From positions 1 to 62,847 of the forward strand of contig JBEKBS010000015.1 in assembly GCA_050015275.1 (NCBI GenBank): a stretch of DNA of 62,847 nucleotides. The letters run 5' to 3'. Below the pieces are notes generated by a model. The model was not told the DNA's origin. It worked only from the letters and a program-made list of their open reading frames with translations, and did no database searches. Source of the stretch: DATKJS01 sp050015275. Lineage in GTDB: Bacteria; Acidobacteriota; Aminicenantia; Aminicenantales; Saccharicenantaceae. The position numbers and the translations under genes were made by a program. Below are positions 55,020 through 62,847 of the stretch, piece after piece; positions within the stretch are counted from its first letter, which is position 1; every line of letters starts with the position of its first letter.

Positions 55020-56540
55020 TTAATAATACCGGTCCATGGTCCGGTATTGGATGGCCTCGCTCAGGTGGGCAGGGTTGATCTTCTCCTGAGCTGCCAGGTC
55101 GGCGATCGTCCGCGCGACTTTGAGGACGCGGTCGTAGGCCCGGGCGCTGAAACCGAGCCGGCTCACAGCCGTCTCGAGGAGCTTTTCGGCCTCTTCCGGG
55201 ATCCCGCAGTGGCGCTTGATGTCCTTCGGACCCATCCGGGCGTTGGCATAGATTTTCCGCCCCTTGAAGCGGACGAGCTGACGGTCGCGCGCCGCAGTCA
55301 CCCGAACCCGGATCGCGGCGGAGCTCTCGGCGGGCTCCCGGGACACCATGTCCCGGAACTTGACCTCGGGGACTTCGACCTGGATGTCGATCCGGTCGAG
55401 AAGGGGCCCCGAGATCCTCGAGTAGTAGCGGGCCTTCTCGCTCTCGGTGCAGCCGCCTTTCGACCCGGCCAGCCCGCGGAAAACGTCCTCGCAGGGGTTC
55501 ATGGCAGCCACCAGCATGAACGACGAAGGAAAGACGGCGCTCATCGCGGACCGGGAGACCGTGACCCGTCCGTCCTCGATGGGCTGCCGGAGATCCTCGA
55601 GGACCCGCCTGCGGAACTCGGGCAGCTCGTCGAGGAAAAGGACTCCGCGATGGGCCAAGCTCACCTCCCCCGGCCTGGGGACGAGCCCGCCTCCGATCAG
55701 GGCCGGGTCTGTGATCGTGTGGTGCGGGGCCCGGAACGGCCGGCGGCTCACGGCGCCCTCCTCGTGGAGGAGGCCGGCGGCGCTCCAGACCTGGGTCACC
55801 TCGACCATCTCGTCGAAGGTCATCTCGGGCAGGATGGTCGGCAGCCTCCGGGCGAGCATCGTCTTCCCGGCGCCGGGCGGCCCGATGAGGAGGAGGTTGT
55901 GGGCCCCTGCGGCGGCCACCTCGAGCGCCCTCTTGACGTGGTATTGGCCCTTGACCTCATCGAAATCGAGGGTCTCGGCGATCGGGGACACGAGGTCGTC
56001 GAGGGAGAACCGGCAGGGAGCGACCTCGCCGGGGGCCGCAAGGAAGCGGACGACCTGGACCAGGTCCTCGAGCCCGAACACCGGCAGGTCCGGGACCAAA
56101 GCCGCTTCCCGGGCGTTGGCCTTGGGAACAACGATCCCCCGGAAGCCCGCCTTCTTGGCCATCAGGGCGATCGGCAGGACCCCGCGGGCCGGTTTCAGCC
56201 GCCCGTCAAGGGCCAGCTCGCCGATGAAAAGGAAATCGCGGAGCCGGTCGCCGGGCACGATGTCGAGGTAGGCGAGAAACCCGAGGGCGATCGGCAGGTC
56301 GAACGCGGAGCCTTCTTTCTTGCGGTCGGCCGGGGCCAGGTTGATCGTGATCTTCCTGGACTCGATATCCCAGCCGCAGTTCTTGAGCGCGGCCCGGACC
56401 CGCTCCTTGCTCTCCCGGACGGCGGGGTCCGGAAGCCCGACGGTGACGAACGTCGGCAGCCCCGCGGCGATGTCGACTTCAACCTCGACCGGGTATCCCT
56501 CGATCCCGAGAAGTGAGGCGCTTGAGATCTTGAACAGCAT
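55020..56540 (-). CDS. comM: YifB/ComM-family Mg-chelatase-like AAA+ ATPase
   Basis: 506 aa. An N-terminal Lon-protease-like domain (1-180, GLPTFVTVGLPDPAVRESKERVRAALKN) is followed by the AAA+ domain with Walker A GPPGAGKT, Walker B GVLFLDELPEF and sensor AAMNPCEDVF, then a C-terminal helical domain. ComM is a branch-migration helicase used in natural transformation. It lies 45 bases after the MglA-type gene on the same strand. Confidence 0.92.
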   Translation of the reverse strand: MLFKISSASLLGIEGYPVEVEVDIAAGLPTFVTVGLPDPAVRESKERVRAALKNCGWDIESRKITINLAPADRKKEGSAFDLPIALGFLAYLDIVPGDRLRDFLFIGELALDGRLKPARGVLPIALMAKKAGFRGIVVPKANAREAALVPDLPVFGLEDLVQVVRFLAAPGEVAPCRFSLDDLVSPIAETLDFDEVKGQYHVKRALEVAAAGAHNLLLIGPPGAGKTMLARRLPTILPEMTFDEMVEVTQVWSAAGLLHEEGAVSRRPFRAPHHTITDPALIGGGLVPRPGEVSLAHRGVLFLDELPEFRRRVLEDLRQPIEDGRVTVSRSAMSAVFPSSFMLVAAMNPCEDVFRGLAGSKGGCTESEKARYYSRISGPLLDRIDIQVEVPEVKFRDMVSREPAESSAAIRVRVTAARDRQLVRFKGRKIYANARMGPKDIKRHCGIPEEAEKLLETAVSRLGFSARAYDRVLKVARTIADLAAQEKINPAHLSEAIQYRTMDRYY

Positions 56541-56585
56541 CCGTCCTTTTGATAAAGACGGGACGCCGGTCTCTTTTATTTCACC

Positions 56586-57377
56586 CTATTTCGACTTTTC
56601 GCCGTATTCCTTGGAGAGCTTTTCGAGCTCATCCTCGACGTCTTTCGGGGACTTGATCTTGACCTTCGTGATCTGGAGGGGCTCCGCCTGGTCCGGCGGC
56701 ACGAAGACGATGTTCTCGCGGGCGGCCCGCTGCGATTCCGTCAGGTGATCGATCTCCTGGCCGGCGGTTTCCGGACGGCGCTTCTCCCCGAAATATTTTT
56801 CCCGGACGGCGGGGACCGTCAGCTTGGCGATCTCCCGGAGGGTCTCGAAAACGCCGGCCCCGTTGACGGCCACGGCCTCGACGTAGGGGCATTTCCTGGG
56901 GTTCAAGAGGTTGTTGAAGGTCTCGACCGGGATGAGATAGTTGAGGTCCCGCTTGTTGTACTGGAAGACCAGGGGGATCTTGTTGAGGTCGATGTCGTGC
57001 TGAAGGCAGTTCCGGCGGAGGCCGTCAAAGCTCTCCAGGTTGGCGTCGAGAAGCGGGATCTGGGAATCGGCGACGAAAATGATCCCGTCCGTACCCTTGA
57101 GGACGCTCTTGCGCGAGGCCTCGTAAAAGACCTGGCCGGGGACCGTCATGAGCTGGAAATGGACCTTGAACTCACCGATCATCCCCGCCTTGATCGGCAG
57201 GAGGTCGAAGAAATATGTCCGTTCCGTGTCGGTCTCGAGGCAGACGAGGTCGCCGCGGTAGGCGGGATCGAGCTTGAAATAAATGTAGCGGAGGTTGGTC
57301 GTCTTGCCGCTCAGCCCGGGCCCATAATAGACGATCTTGATGGCCAAGGTCTTGGTCGCGTAGTTGACAACTGCCAT
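56586..57377 (-). CDS. mglA: MglA-type small Ras-like GTPase with C-terminal extension
   Basis: 263 aa. G1 GPGLSGKTTN, switch region DTERTYFFDLLP, G3 TVPGQ (in the MglA manner DxxG is TVPGQ), G4 NKRD. The core ends near residue 195, the usual MglA length; about 65 further residues are charged and probably helical (KSPKDVEDELEKLSKEYGEK). MglA marks the leading pole in gliding bacteria and organises polarity elsewhere. No MglB/roadblock gene is adjacent. Confidence 0.88.
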   Translation of the reverse strand: MAVVNYATKTLAIKIVYYGPGLSGKTTNLRYIYFKLDPAYRGDLVCLETDTERTYFFDLLPIKAGMIGEFKVHFQLMTVPGQVFYEASRKSVLKGTDGIIFVADSQIPLLDANLESFDGLRRNCLQHDIDLNKIPLVFQYNKRDLNYLIPVETFNNLLNPRKCPYVEAVAVNGAGVFETLREIAKLTVPAVREKYFGEKRRPETAGQEIDHLTESQRAARENIVFVPPDQAEPLQITKVKIKSPKDVEDELEKLSKEYGEKSK

Positions 57378-57532
57378 ATCCTACTCAACCCTCATTGCTT
57401 TTCCATTTCTAACACACGCAACGCTCGAAGTCAAACGCCGCCGGGCGAGAGGCCGGCTGTCCGGTCTCATTTTGGTTTAGTCGTCCGGCGGGCCGGGATG
57501 GCGATTGCCAGAACGGCGCGCCCTATGTTATG

Positions 57533-57548
57533 ACATAGTTGGGTGAAG
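57533..57548. repeat. Small inverted repeat in the mglA/TIGR00725 divergent region
   Basis: CTATGT-TATG-ACATAG, perfect 6-bp arms. It lies 30-45 bases before the plus-strand ATG at 57578 and could be an operator or part of a promoter. Confidence 0.35.
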
Positions 57549-57577
57549 GTCCGACTTGAGAGGAGCAAGGACCCGGG

Positions 57578-58033
57578 ATGGATGACCTGAGGAACAGGAG
57601 GCGGGTGGCCGTCATCGGCGGCAGCAGGCCCGGTCGGGCGGCCCTCGGCCAGGCCTTCGAGGTCGGGAGGTTGCTCGCGGCCCGGGGGGCGCTCCTCGTG
57701 TGCGGGGGGCTCGGCGGGGTGATGGAAGCGGCTGCGCGCGGGGCCCGGGAGAGCGGCGGCTTCTCGCTCGGCCTCCTTCCCGGCGCCAGCCCGTCGGAGG
57801 CCAATCCCTCCATCGACATCCCCATCGCCACAGGACTCGGATACACCCGGAATTCCCTGGTCGTGATGAACGCGGACGTCGTCATCGCCGTGGACGGGGA
57901 ATACGGGACGCTTTCGGAAATCGCTTACGCGCTGATCTACGGGAAAAAGGTTGTCGGCCTCGGGACTTGGGACATCAAGGGCGTCCTCCCGGCCCGCGAC
58001 CCGGAGGAGGCTGTCCGGCTGGCTCTCGGCTGA
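57578..58033 (+). CDS. TIGR00725 / LOG-like Rossmann-fold protein
   Basis: 151 aa. VAVIGGSRPG, VCGGLGGVMEAAARGA and MNADVVIAVDGEYGTLSEIAYAL are the signatures of TIGR00725, a branch of the lysine-decarboxylase-like/LOG superfamily that binds nucleotides. The PGGxGTxxE of true LOG phosphoribohydrolases is replaced by DGEYGTLSE, so activity is unclear. It is 11 bases before truA and probably co-transcribed. Confidence 0.85.
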   Translation: MDDLRNRRRVAVIGGSRPGRAALGQAFEVGRLLAARGALLVCGGLGGVMEAAARGARESGGFSLGLLPGASPSEANPSIDIPIATGLGYTRNSLVVMNADVVIAVDGEYGTLSEIAYALIYGKKVVGLGTWDIKGVLPARDPEEAVRLALG

Positions 58034-58044
58034 GGATTGTTCGC

Positions 58045-58773
58045 ATGACAAGCTACAAGATCGTCCTGGCCTACGACGGGACCGACTTCCGGGGCTGGCA
58101 GCGCCAGCCCGGAGAGAGGACCGTCCAGGGCGCGCTCGAGGACGCGGTCTTCAAGATCACCCGGAGAAGGACCGCCGTCAACGGCGCCGGGCGGACGGAT
58201 GCGGGCGTCCACGCCCGGGGCCAGGTGGCCCATTTCCGGGTCGTGACCAGGCTCAAGGATGAGGACCTGTTCCGCGCCCTCAACGCCGTCCTTCCCTGGG
58301 ATATCCGGATCCTGAGCCTCGAGAGGGCGGCGCCGGACTTTCACGCCAGGAAGTCGGCGAGGTCCAAAGTCTACGAGTACAGGATCGTCCACGCCCCTCA
58401 GGTCGGCCCGTTCGATTTCCGCTACACGCTTCACTGGCCCTACCCGCTCGACCTCCGGGCCATGAGGGCGGCCGCGCTCCTCTTCGTCCGGAAGGCGGAT
58501 TTCACGGCCTTCTCCTCGAACCGGGAGAGAGTCCCCGTGAGGACGGTCCGTCGCTCCGAGATCCGCAAAAAAGGCGACGAACTCATCTACACCGTCGAGG
58601 CCAACGGGTTTCTCCGTTACATGGTCCGGACGATCGTCGGGACGCTCCTCGAAGTCGGGCGGGGGAAGCTCACTCCGGACGACGTGGAGGAGATCTTCCG
58701 CCGGAGGGACCGGCTGCTCGCGGGCCCGACCGCGGCGGCCAAGGGGCTGTGCCTCGTCCGGGTCGATTACTGA
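58045..58773 (+). CDS. truA: tRNA pseudouridine(38-40) synthase
   Basis: 242 aa. FRGWQRQPGERTVQG, the catalytic Asp in GAGRTDAGVHARGQVAHF, ARKSARSKVYEYRI, and FLRYMVRTIVGTLLEVG identify TruA, which modifies the anticodon stem-loop of tRNAs. GAGG lies nine bases before ATG. Its end overlaps the convergent rimI gene by seven bases. Confidence 0.95.
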   Translation: MTSYKIVLAYDGTDFRGWQRQPGERTVQGALEDAVFKITRRRTAVNGAGRTDAGVHARGQVAHFRVVTRLKDEDLFRALNAVLPWDIRILSLERAAPDFHARKSARSKVYEYRIVHAPQVGPFDFRYTLHWPYPLDLRAMRAAALLFVRKADFTAFSSNRERVPVRTVRRSEIRKKGDELIYTVEANGFLRYMVRTIVGTLLEVGRGKLTPDDVEEIFRRRDRLLAGPTAAAKGLCLVRVDY

Positions 58774-59237
58774 TCCAGGACGAGGCCCATCAGGTAGGCG
58801 TCCTCGTCGGGGTTGGTATAGTAATTTTTCCGTGTTCCCAGGATCTCGAACCCCAGTTTCTCGTAGAGCGTCACGGCCGCCGCGTTCGACGGCCGGACCT
58901 CGAGGGTCATGAAGGTGGCGCCGTTCTTCTGGACCTTGTCGATGACGTGGTGCATCATGGCCTCGCCGATCCCCTTCCCGCGGAACTCCGGGTGGACGGC
59001 GATGTTGTTGACCTGGACGTCCTCCCGGATGTGCCAGAAGATGATATAGCCGACGACCTCGTCGCCGGGCTTGCGGACGGCGACCAGCGGAAAAGAAATG
59101 GACGTGTTCTGGATCTCGCCCCGGAAGGTGGTGTCGCTCCAGGGGTTCGAGAAAGACAGGGTCTCGATGGTCCGGACCGCGGGCAGGTCCTCCTCCTTCA
59201 TCCGCCGGATGAAAAACCTGCCGTCGCCCGCCTTCAC
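58767..59237 (-). CDS. rimI: Ribosomal-protein-S18-alanine N-acetyltransferase
   Basis: 156 aa GNAT. NIAVHPEFRGKGIGEAMM is the acetyl-CoA loop, and LEVRPSNAAAVTLYEKLGFE with the following NYYTNPDEDAYLM is the RimI signature. It acetylates the N-terminal alanine of S18. The ATG overlaps the tsaB stop by four bases, the common tsaB-rimI pairing. Confidence 0.92.
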   Translation of the reverse strand: MKAGDGRFFIRRMKEEDLPAVRTIETLSFSNPWSDTTFRGEIQNTSISFPLVAVRKPGDEVVGYIIFWHIREDVQVNNIAVHPEFRGKGIGEAMMHHVIDKVQKNGATFMTLEVRPSNAAAVTLYEKLGFEILGTRKNYYTNPDEDAYLMGLVLDQ

Positions 59238-59920
59238 GCTGTTCTTTTCTCCTCGGCCTGGGATTTCCGGAAATAAACGGGCTCGAGCCCGCTGGCCGGG
59301 ACGCCCTTCCCCTCGAGAAGCATCCGGTGGCCGATCCGGCCGACCTCGGCGGCAATGAAGGGCGAGCGGCGGGGAAAGCGGGCCTTATCCCGGACATAAG
59401 CCAAGAGCTTGTCCCGGTAGAGGGTGAGGCCGTTCCCGATGAAGGACGTGAGGCGATGGGCCGGCAGCCGGGCGAAGAACGTGTCGGGGTCGTAGGCTCC
59501 CTGCGGGATGAGTTCGGTCGGCCGCCCGGACCGGAACTCGATGAGGGCCGCGTAGATCTCGCCCTTCTTGGCATCGAGGACGGGGCAGGCCAGCCGGACG
59601 GAAGGGCCCGCGATCTTCGAGGCCAGGGCCTCGAGGGTGGAGACCGGGGCGACCATCCGGCCTGAAGCGAAGGCCAGGGCCTTGACGGCGCTGAGGCCGA
59701 TCCGAATGCCGGTGAACGAGCCGGGGCCGGCGGCCACGGCGTAGGCGTCAACGGCCTGAATGTCAAGGGCGTTCGCCTGGAGCAGCAAGTCGACGGAGCG
59801 CAGGAGCCGGGCCGAATGGGTCGAGGGCGACTCGAGGTCGAACTCGCCCAGAAGCTCCGCGTCCCTGAGGAGGGCCACGGAGCCGCTCGGCGTAGTCGTA
59901 TCGACGGCGAGAATGAGCAT
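59234..59920 (-). CDS. tsaB: tRNA N6-threonylcarbamoyladenosine biosynthesis protein TsaB
   Basis: 228 aa ASKHA-fold protein: MLILAVDTTTPSGSVAL at the N-terminus and AAGPGSFTGIRIGLSAVKAL are diagnostic. It partners TsaD and TsaE in t6A synthesis at position 37 of ANN-reading tRNAs. ATG 59920 is used because the conserved N-terminal strand starts there; the frame upstream only overlaps the dehydrogenase end. The gap to the dehydrogenase is four bases. Confidence 0.93.
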   Translation of the reverse strand: MLILAVDTTTPSGSVALLRDAELLGEFDLESPSTHSARLLRSVDLLLQANALDIQAVDAYAVAAGPGSFTGIRIGLSAVKALAFASGRMVAPVSTLEALASKIAGPSVRLACPVLDAKKGEIYAALIEFRSGRPTELIPQGAYDPDTFFARLPAHRLTSFIGNGLTLYRDKLLAYVRDKARFPRRSPFIAAEVGRIGHRMLLEGKGVPASGLEPVYFRKSQAEEKRTA

Positions 59921-59924
59921 TGAG

Positions 59925-61040
59925 CTAGAGTCTGCCGGCCACGGCCCGGCCGACGTCCAGGCTCGTCGCGGAACCTCCCATGTCATAGGTCCGGACCTCG
60001 CCTTCCTTGATGACGGCGGCCACAGCCGTTTCGATCACGGCGGCCTTGGCCGTCTCGCCGATCCAGTCGAGCATCATCTTGGCGGCCAGGATCGTGGCGA
60101 TGGGGTTGACCTTGTACATCCCGGAGTATTTCGGGGCCGAGCCGTGGGTGGGCTCGAAGACCCCGTACGTGTCGCCGATGTTGCCGCTGCAGGCGAACCC
60201 CAGCCCGCCGACGAGCTGGGCGGCCAGGTCCGAGACGATGTCGCCGAACAGGTTCTCGGCAACGAGGACATCGTAGTCGTGGGGGTTCTTGAGCAGCCAC
60301 ATGCAGATGGCGTCCACGTTGGCGTCCCAGAACTTGATGTCCGGGTAGCCCTTGGCGACCCCGCGGGCGGTGTCGAGCATCAGGCCGCCCGTTTCGCGGA
60401 GGACGTTCGGTTTCTCGATGAGCGTCACGGATTTCCTCTTGTATTTCCGGGCGAACTCGAAGGCCGCTTTAGTGATCCGCGCGCACGCGGCTTTGGTCAT
60501 GATCCGGGTCGAAACGGCGATCTCGTTGGCGGGGACGTCCTTGAAGCGCTTCATTTTGGGGTTCGTGAGGAGGGCGTCGCGGACGACCTGGGGCAGGGGG
60601 AAGAACTCGACCCCGGCATACATCCCCTCCGTGTTCTCGCGGAAGATGACCAGGTCGATCCCTTCCTTATAATTGAGGGGATTCCCGGCGTAGGCCTTGC
60701 AGGGCCGGAGGTTTTGATAGAGGTCGAACTCCTGGCGCAGGCGGACGATGGGGCTGAAATAGGAGAGCCCCTTGCCCTTGAGCTCGGGCGCGAGCTCGAG
60801 AGCGGCGTCTTCCTTGGGCTTGGAGGTGATGGCCCCGAACAGGCAGGCGTCGGTTTCCTTGAGCAGTTTGATCGTCCGGTCGGGCAGGGCGTTCCCTTCC
60901 CGGCGCCAGAACTCCCAGCCGATGTCGCCGTAGACGTATTGGGCGTCGAGGCCGGTCTTGTTGAGGACGATCATCGTGGCTTCGACGACGTCCTTGCCGA
61001 CCCCGTCACCGGGAAGGACGGCGATCTTGTATTTGGACAT
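59925..61040 (-). CDS. Isocitrate/homoisocitrate/isopropylmalate-type dehydrogenase
   Basis: 371 aa beta-decarboxylating dehydrogenase. Start PGDGVGKDVV, substrate-binding NLRPCKAYAGNPL and FRENTEGMYAGVE, catalytic Lys in the IEKPNVLRETGG region, Mg-binding Asp in LFGDIVSDLAAQLVGG, and the NAD-site GSAPKYSG. RENTEG resembles isocitrate or homoisocitrate enzymes (and some archaeal LeuB) more than classical LeuB (RELTGG). It comes right after two aconitase-family subunits, so the three catalyse consecutive isomerase and dehydrogenase steps on a 2- or 3-hydroxy-acid. Confidence 0.85.
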   Translation of the reverse strand: MSKYKIAVLPGDGVGKDVVEATMIVLNKTGLDAQYVYGDIGWEFWRREGNALPDRTIKLLKETDACLFGAITSKPKEDAALELAPELKGKGLSYFSPIVRLRQEFDLYQNLRPCKAYAGNPLNYKEGIDLVIFRENTEGMYAGVEFFPLPQVVRDALLTNPKMKRFKDVPANEIAVSTRIMTKAACARITKAAFEFARKYKRKSVTLIEKPNVLRETGGLMLDTARGVAKGYPDIKFWDANVDAICMWLLKNPHDYDVLVAENLFGDIVSDLAAQLVGGLGFACSGNIGDTYGVFEPTHGSAPKYSGMYKVNPIATILAAKMMLDWIGETAKAAVIETAVAAVIKEGEVRTYDMGGSATSLDVGRAVAGRL

Positions 61041-61055
61041 GGATGACTCCTTGCT

Positions 61056-61562
61056 TCAGGATTTTGATGGGACGGCGGAGGCCAGCTTCTTCTTCGTGTA
61101 TTCGAGGAGGCCGCCGGCCTGGAGGATGCCGATGACGGATTCCGGCAGGGGGAGGAACCGGAACGTCCCGCGCGGCGAGCGGATCTCGCCACGGGCGAAA
61201 TCGATCTCGGCCTCATCGCCTTTCCGCAGGGAAGCGCAGGCTTCCTCCGACTGGACGACGGGCAGGCCCAGATTGATGGCGTTCCGGAAATAGATCCGGG
61301 CGAACGATCGGGCGACCACGGCCCTGACGCCGGCGTATTTCAGGCAGGCGGCGGCCTGTTCCCGGGAGCTCCCGCAGCCGAAATTCTTGCCGGCCACGAT
61401 GATATCTCCGGGCCTGACGTTGGCCGCGAACTCCGGGTCAAGGTCCTCGAGGGCGTGCTTGGCCATCTCCTCGGGCGGAAGGATCTGGTAGGTGTAGCGG
61501 CCGGGATAGAGGACGTCCGTGTTGACGTTGTCCCCGTAGGTCCAGATCTTTCCGGCGCTCAT
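61056..61562 (-). CDS. Aconitase-family small subunit (isopropylmalate/homoaconitate-type dehydratase)
   Basis: 168 aa swivel subunit. GDNVNTDVLYPGRYTYQ is the substrate-loop region and GKNFGCGSSREQAA the conserved swivel motif. The loop after the first strand reads YTYQ rather than the YLRT usual for isopropylmalate isomerase, so substrate assignment is open. It overlaps the large subunit stop by ATGA and is followed after 15 bases by the dehydrogenase. Confidence 0.88.
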   Translation of the reverse strand: MSAGKIWTYGDNVNTDVLYPGRYTYQILPPEEMAKHALEDLDPEFAANVRPGDIIVAGKNFGCGSSREQAAACLKYAGVRAVVARSFARIYFRNAINLGLPVVQSEEACASLRKGDEAEIDFARGEIRSPRGTFRFLPLPESVIGILQAGGLLEYTKKKLASAVPSKS

Positions 61563-62812
61563 AGGTACCTCCTCGGGTCGGCGATCTTCCCCTCGATCGC
61601 CGATGCGGCGGCCGTGGCCGGGGAGGCCAGGTAGATCTCCGAATCCCTGTGGCCCATGCGCCCCTGGAAATTCCGGTTCGAGGTGCTGACGCAGACCTCT
61701 CCCGCGGCCAGGAGCCCTTCGTGGGCGCCCAGGCAGGGACCGCAGCCCGAGTTGAGGATGACGCAGCCGGCGTCGGCCAGGACCGCCAGGGTCCCGGACT
61801 TCAGGGCCTCCCGGTAGACCTCCCAAGACGCGGGGATGACGAGGGCCCGGACGCGGGGATGGACCCGCCTGTCCTTCATGATCCGGGCGGCTTCGTCGAG
61901 GTCCTCCAGCCGGCCGTTCGTGCATGTTCCGATGAGGACCTGGTGGATGGGTTTTCCCTCGATCTCCCCCACCGGCTTGACGTTGTCCACGGTGTGGGGG
62001 CAGGCCAGCTGAGGCTCAAGGCCGGAGAGGTCATAGCCGAGGATGCTCTCGTACCGGGCGTCAGGATCGGAGGCGACGGCCTGGAAAGGCCCGCGGGCCC
62101 GTCCCTTGAGCCATTCGAGCGCCTTTTCGTCGGGGGCGAAGTAGCCGTTCTTGGCCCCCATTTCCGCCGACATGTTAGCCAGGGTCAACCGGGCCCCGAC
62201 GCTGAACTCCTTCGCCGCCGGGCCCGCGAATTCCACGGCCTTGTAGTTGGCCATTTCGGCCCCGTGGTCGCCGATGATCTTCAGGCTGAGGTCCTTGGCG
62301 GAGGTCCCGGCCGGGAGACGGCCCGCGAGGTCGATCCGCATGGTCTCGGGAACCCGGAGCCAGATCTCGTCGGTCGCCCAGGTGCAAGCCGTCTCGGTCC
62401 GGCCGATCCCCGTGGCGAAGGCCCCGAGCGCGCCGTAGCTCGGCGTGTGGGAGTCGCTCCCGACGATGACGATCCCCGGCACGGCGAACCCTTGCTCCGG
62501 CAGGACCTGGTGGCAGATGCCGCAGTTGATGTCGAAGAAGTTCGGGATCCCCTGCTCGGCCACGAACTCCCGGATGGACTTGTGGTTCTGAGCGTATTTT
62601 TCGTCAGAGGCGGGGACGATGTGGTCAAGGACGATGACGATCTTCCCGGGAGCGCGGACCTTCTTGACGCCGATCTTCCTGAATTCCTGGATGATGGCGG
62701 CCGAGTTGTCATGGGACAGGACGTAGTCCGGGGAAACCGTGACGACCTCGCCGGCCTGGACGTCCTTGCCGGCCTTGAGCCCGAGGATTTTTTCCGTCAG
62801 CGTCTTGCCCAC
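61559..62812 (-). CDS. Aconitase-family large subunit (isopropylmalate/homoaconitate-type dehydratase)
   Basis: 417 aa. [4Fe-4S] cluster ligands are Cys in IGTCTNGR and the pair in LNSGCGPCLGAHEG; VGSDSHTPSYGALGAFATGIGRTE is the conserved active-site segment. It catalyses stereospecific dehydration/hydration with the small subunit. The length and two-subunit form match LeuC/HacA. The start is GTG 62812 with a perfect AGGAGG six bases upstream; the frame remains open to the window end, so a longer N-terminus is not excluded. It heads an operon with the small subunit, dehydrogenase, tsaB and rimI. Confidence 0.9.
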   Translation of the reverse strand: MGKTLTEKILGLKAGKDVQAGEVVTVSPDYVLSHDNSAAIIQEFRKIGVKKVRAPGKIVIVLDHIVPASDEKYAQNHKSIREFVAEQGIPNFFDINCGICHQVLPEQGFAVPGIVIVGSDSHTPSYGALGAFATGIGRTETACTWATDEIWLRVPETMRIDLAGRLPAGTSAKDLSLKIIGDHGAEMANYKAVEFAGPAAKEFSVGARLTLANMSAEMGAKNGYFAPDEKALEWLKGRARGPFQAVASDPDARYESILGYDLSGLEPQLACPHTVDNVKPVGEIEGKPIHQVLIGTCTNGRLEDLDEAARIMKDRRVHPRVRALVIPASWEVYREALKSGTLAVLADAGCVILNSGCGPCLGAHEGLLAAGEVCVSTSNRNFQGRMGHRDSEIYLASPATAAASAIEGKIADPRRYL

Positions 62813-62847
62813 ATCGACCTCCTGGCCCTCCCATTTTATGGGGGCGG

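Overview
The window is a high-GC bacterial chromosome segment with 54 protein-coding genes that I can support and no rRNA, tRNA, CRISPR array or complete insertion sequence that I can recognise. The MurE meso-DAP motif (DNPR), a full-length GyrB of about 797 aa with the Gram-negative-type insertion, and many predicted outer-membrane or secreted proteins point to a Gram-negative, meso-DAP peptidoglycan organism. Two exported M28 peptidases, DUF6600 Trp-rich surface proteins, archaeal-type Psd and an MglA GTPase would fit an uncultured Acidobacteriota/Aminicenantota-like lineage. That placement is an inference from gene content, not a demonstrated identity.

Layout. (1) 1-7.4 kb, minus strand: a giant megasynthase running off the left edge (tandem nitronate-monooxygenase-like domains, ketosynthase, acyltransferase, start of a carrier domain), preceded by a YghO-like GNAT protein and a YihY-type membrane protein. 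(2) 7.4-16.8 kb, less GC-rich: envelope proteins (WXXGXW, DUF3943, DUF6600), small stress-type membrane proteins (Lmo0937 type and a DUF3185-like one), an AI-2E-family transporter and an NtrC-type sigma-54 regulator. (3) 16.9-21.8 kb: gyrB-gyrA. (4) 22-34.7 kb: a TGS GTPase, two secreted M28 peptidases, an OM beta-barrel, a secreted cyclophilin, the psd-pssA-M23 peptidase operon, a FecR/DUF6600 protein, NUDIX and DUF2007. (5) 34.8-51.9 kb: a division and cell-wall (dcw) operon in the order mraZ-rsmH-ftsL-ftsI-murE-murF-mraY-murD-ftsW-murG-murC-ftsQ-ftsA-ftsZ, with hutI overlapping the end of ftsZ. It starts at a clear sigma-70 promoter with three MraZ boxes and lacks murB and ddl. (6) 52-62.8 kb: PPC-domain protein and amino-acid permease, a secreted His/Trp-rich protein, comM-mglA, a TIGR00725 protein with truA, and a minus-strand operon of aconitase-family large and small subunits, an isocitrate/isopropylmalate-type dehydrogenase, tsaB and rimI.

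The most interesting signals lie between the genes. Three strong sigma-54 (-24/-12) promoter matches sit at correct distances upstream of two DUF6600 Trp-rich surface proteins and the Lmo0937-type gene; a fourth, weaker one precedes a small receiver-like gene next to the NtrC-type regulator. Together they suggest a sigma-54-controlled envelope regulon. A diverged direct repeat of about 105 bp flanks one M28 peptidase gene; its left copy is part of a 284-bp inverted-repeat, MITE-like element that contains a perfect 30-bp palindrome and a bidirectional terminator.
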